This document shows positions 63,626-64,000 of a stretch of 64,000 nt of DNA, one piece after another (the first letter of the stretch is position 1; every line of letters starts with the position of its first letter). The notes under the pieces were generated by a model that was given only the letters and a program-made list of their open reading frames with translations, made no database searches and was not told the origin of the DNA. The position numbers were made by a program, and so were the translations under genes. The stretch is from Chitinophagaceae bacterium 26-R-25 (GTDB lineage Bacteria > Bacteroidota > Bacteroidia > Chitinophagales > Chitinophagaceae): assembly GCA_029906195.1 (NCBI GenBank), contig JARWSJ010000001.1, positions 2,976,001 through 3,040,000 of the forward strand, read 5' to 3'.

Positions 63626-63782
63626 CCGACAATAATTCTTTTTAAACATGATTAATAATGATTAGGAACTGCAAAGCTAAGTCCCTGAAATTGAACACAC
63701 AAAGTTAAGAATTTGCTATGCGTCCTAATCAATAAAACGACATTCCTTTTTGAATAGTTTGCGAATAATTTCGGGGTCGCAC

Positions 63783-63819
63783 CCAGACCTGACAGGTTTT
63801 AAAAACCTGTCAGGTCTGG
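63783..63819. repeat. 37-base palindrome
   Basis: CCAGACCTGACAGGTTTT (63783-63800) is the exact complement of 63802-63819 around a single A. Similar ACCTGACAGGT palindromes are, from memory, frequent in Bacteroidota genomes. Confidence 0.85.
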
Positions 63820-63868
63820 CACCCAGCAACGTCTTGCGCATCAACGCAACACAACGACCAAAACAATT

Positions 63869-63949
63869 AACGTGTCGCCCTCTGGGGCTGGAATTGGGTT
63901 GTGGTTTTTCATGATTTGGTGCTACTAACGTGCCGCCCATCCGGGGCTG
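63869..63949. repeat. pair of direct repeats with GCCC/GGGC cores
   Basis: AACGTGTCGCCC...GGGGCTG (63869-63890) and AACGTGCCGCCC...GGGGCTG (63927-63949) lie 58 bases apart; each can form a short GCCC/GGGC stem. They look like members of a dispersed repeat family. No gene is accepted in 63650-64000. Confidence 0.65.
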
Positions 63950-64000
63950 ATGTTTGGAGTGCAGACATTCATAAACGTAAATAAACAGGTCGATTAATCA

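Noticed and set aside
63725-63940. 71-codon minus-strand frame
   Set aside because: It translates the 37-base palindrome and part of a direct repeat; no protein features.

Overview
The window looks like chromosomal DNA of a Bacteroidota bacterium, most likely of the family Chitinophagaceae. The signs are two SusC/SusD pairs, a FecI-type sigma factor with a FecR anti-sigma factor, type IX secretion (T9SS) style surface proteins, a CcmB/CcmC/CcmD set, and promoter boxes of the TAnnTTTG type. The taxonomic call is inference from gene content; no 16S rRNA is present.

Layout. 1-5130: an IgGFc-binding-like surface protein cut by the window edge, a small secreted protein, a LuxR-type regulator and a cytochrome c maturation cluster (ccmB, ccmC, ccmD-like). 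5338-19667: mostly housekeeping and metabolism, with glutamate dehydrogenase, a lone HsdR-N nuclease domain, AMP nucleosidase, a double-ATPase peptide ABC transporter protein, an IS1595-transposase-derived protein, FAH-family hydrolase, pth, rplY, prs, a 59-residue membrane protein, radC, an MFS transporter, a luciferase-like monooxygenase and an MBL-fold hydrolase. 20160-32011: glycan use, with an AraC regulator plus GH29 fucosidase, exonuclease III, then a minus-strand locus of sigma factor, FecR, SusC, SusD and a GH30 enzyme. 32328-43257: cell-surface and envelope genes, including a TolB/CsgG-like protein, large secreted proteins, a fatty acid desaturase and two outer-membrane barrel proteins. 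43732-57297: a second polysaccharide utilization locus (PUL) on the minus strand with SusC, SusD, a TIM-barrel-like protein of unknown family, GH92 alpha-mannosidase, a parallel beta-helix protein and a GH67-like protein. 57698-63529: tRNA-Cys, nucleoside phosphorylase, dapF, corA, a Nudix hydrolase, two paralogous candidate small RNAs, a zinc-ribbon microprotein and a Xre-RES toxin-antitoxin pair.

The most unusual signal is between the genes. About 24 intergenic loci hold arrays of degenerate words repeated mostly every 7 bases (some 8 or 9). Most are laid out as facing inverted pairs that could fold into long hairpins. At least ten unrelated word families share this design, so the period and arrangement recur while the sequence does not. 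One pair is a perfect 39-bp stem, and one array is ten exact copies of a heptamer. These arrays are absent from 32208-43570 and from 43731-58785, where the surface genes and the second PUL lie. In 35847-41736 three genes instead end in near-identical terminators with a GAAA tetraloop.

At the level of function, the first PUL (GH30) may act on beta-1,6-glucan and the second (GH92 plus glucuronidase-like proteins) on a mannose- and uronate-containing glycan. Together they are compatible with use of fungal-type wall or capsule polysaccharide, which is inference only.
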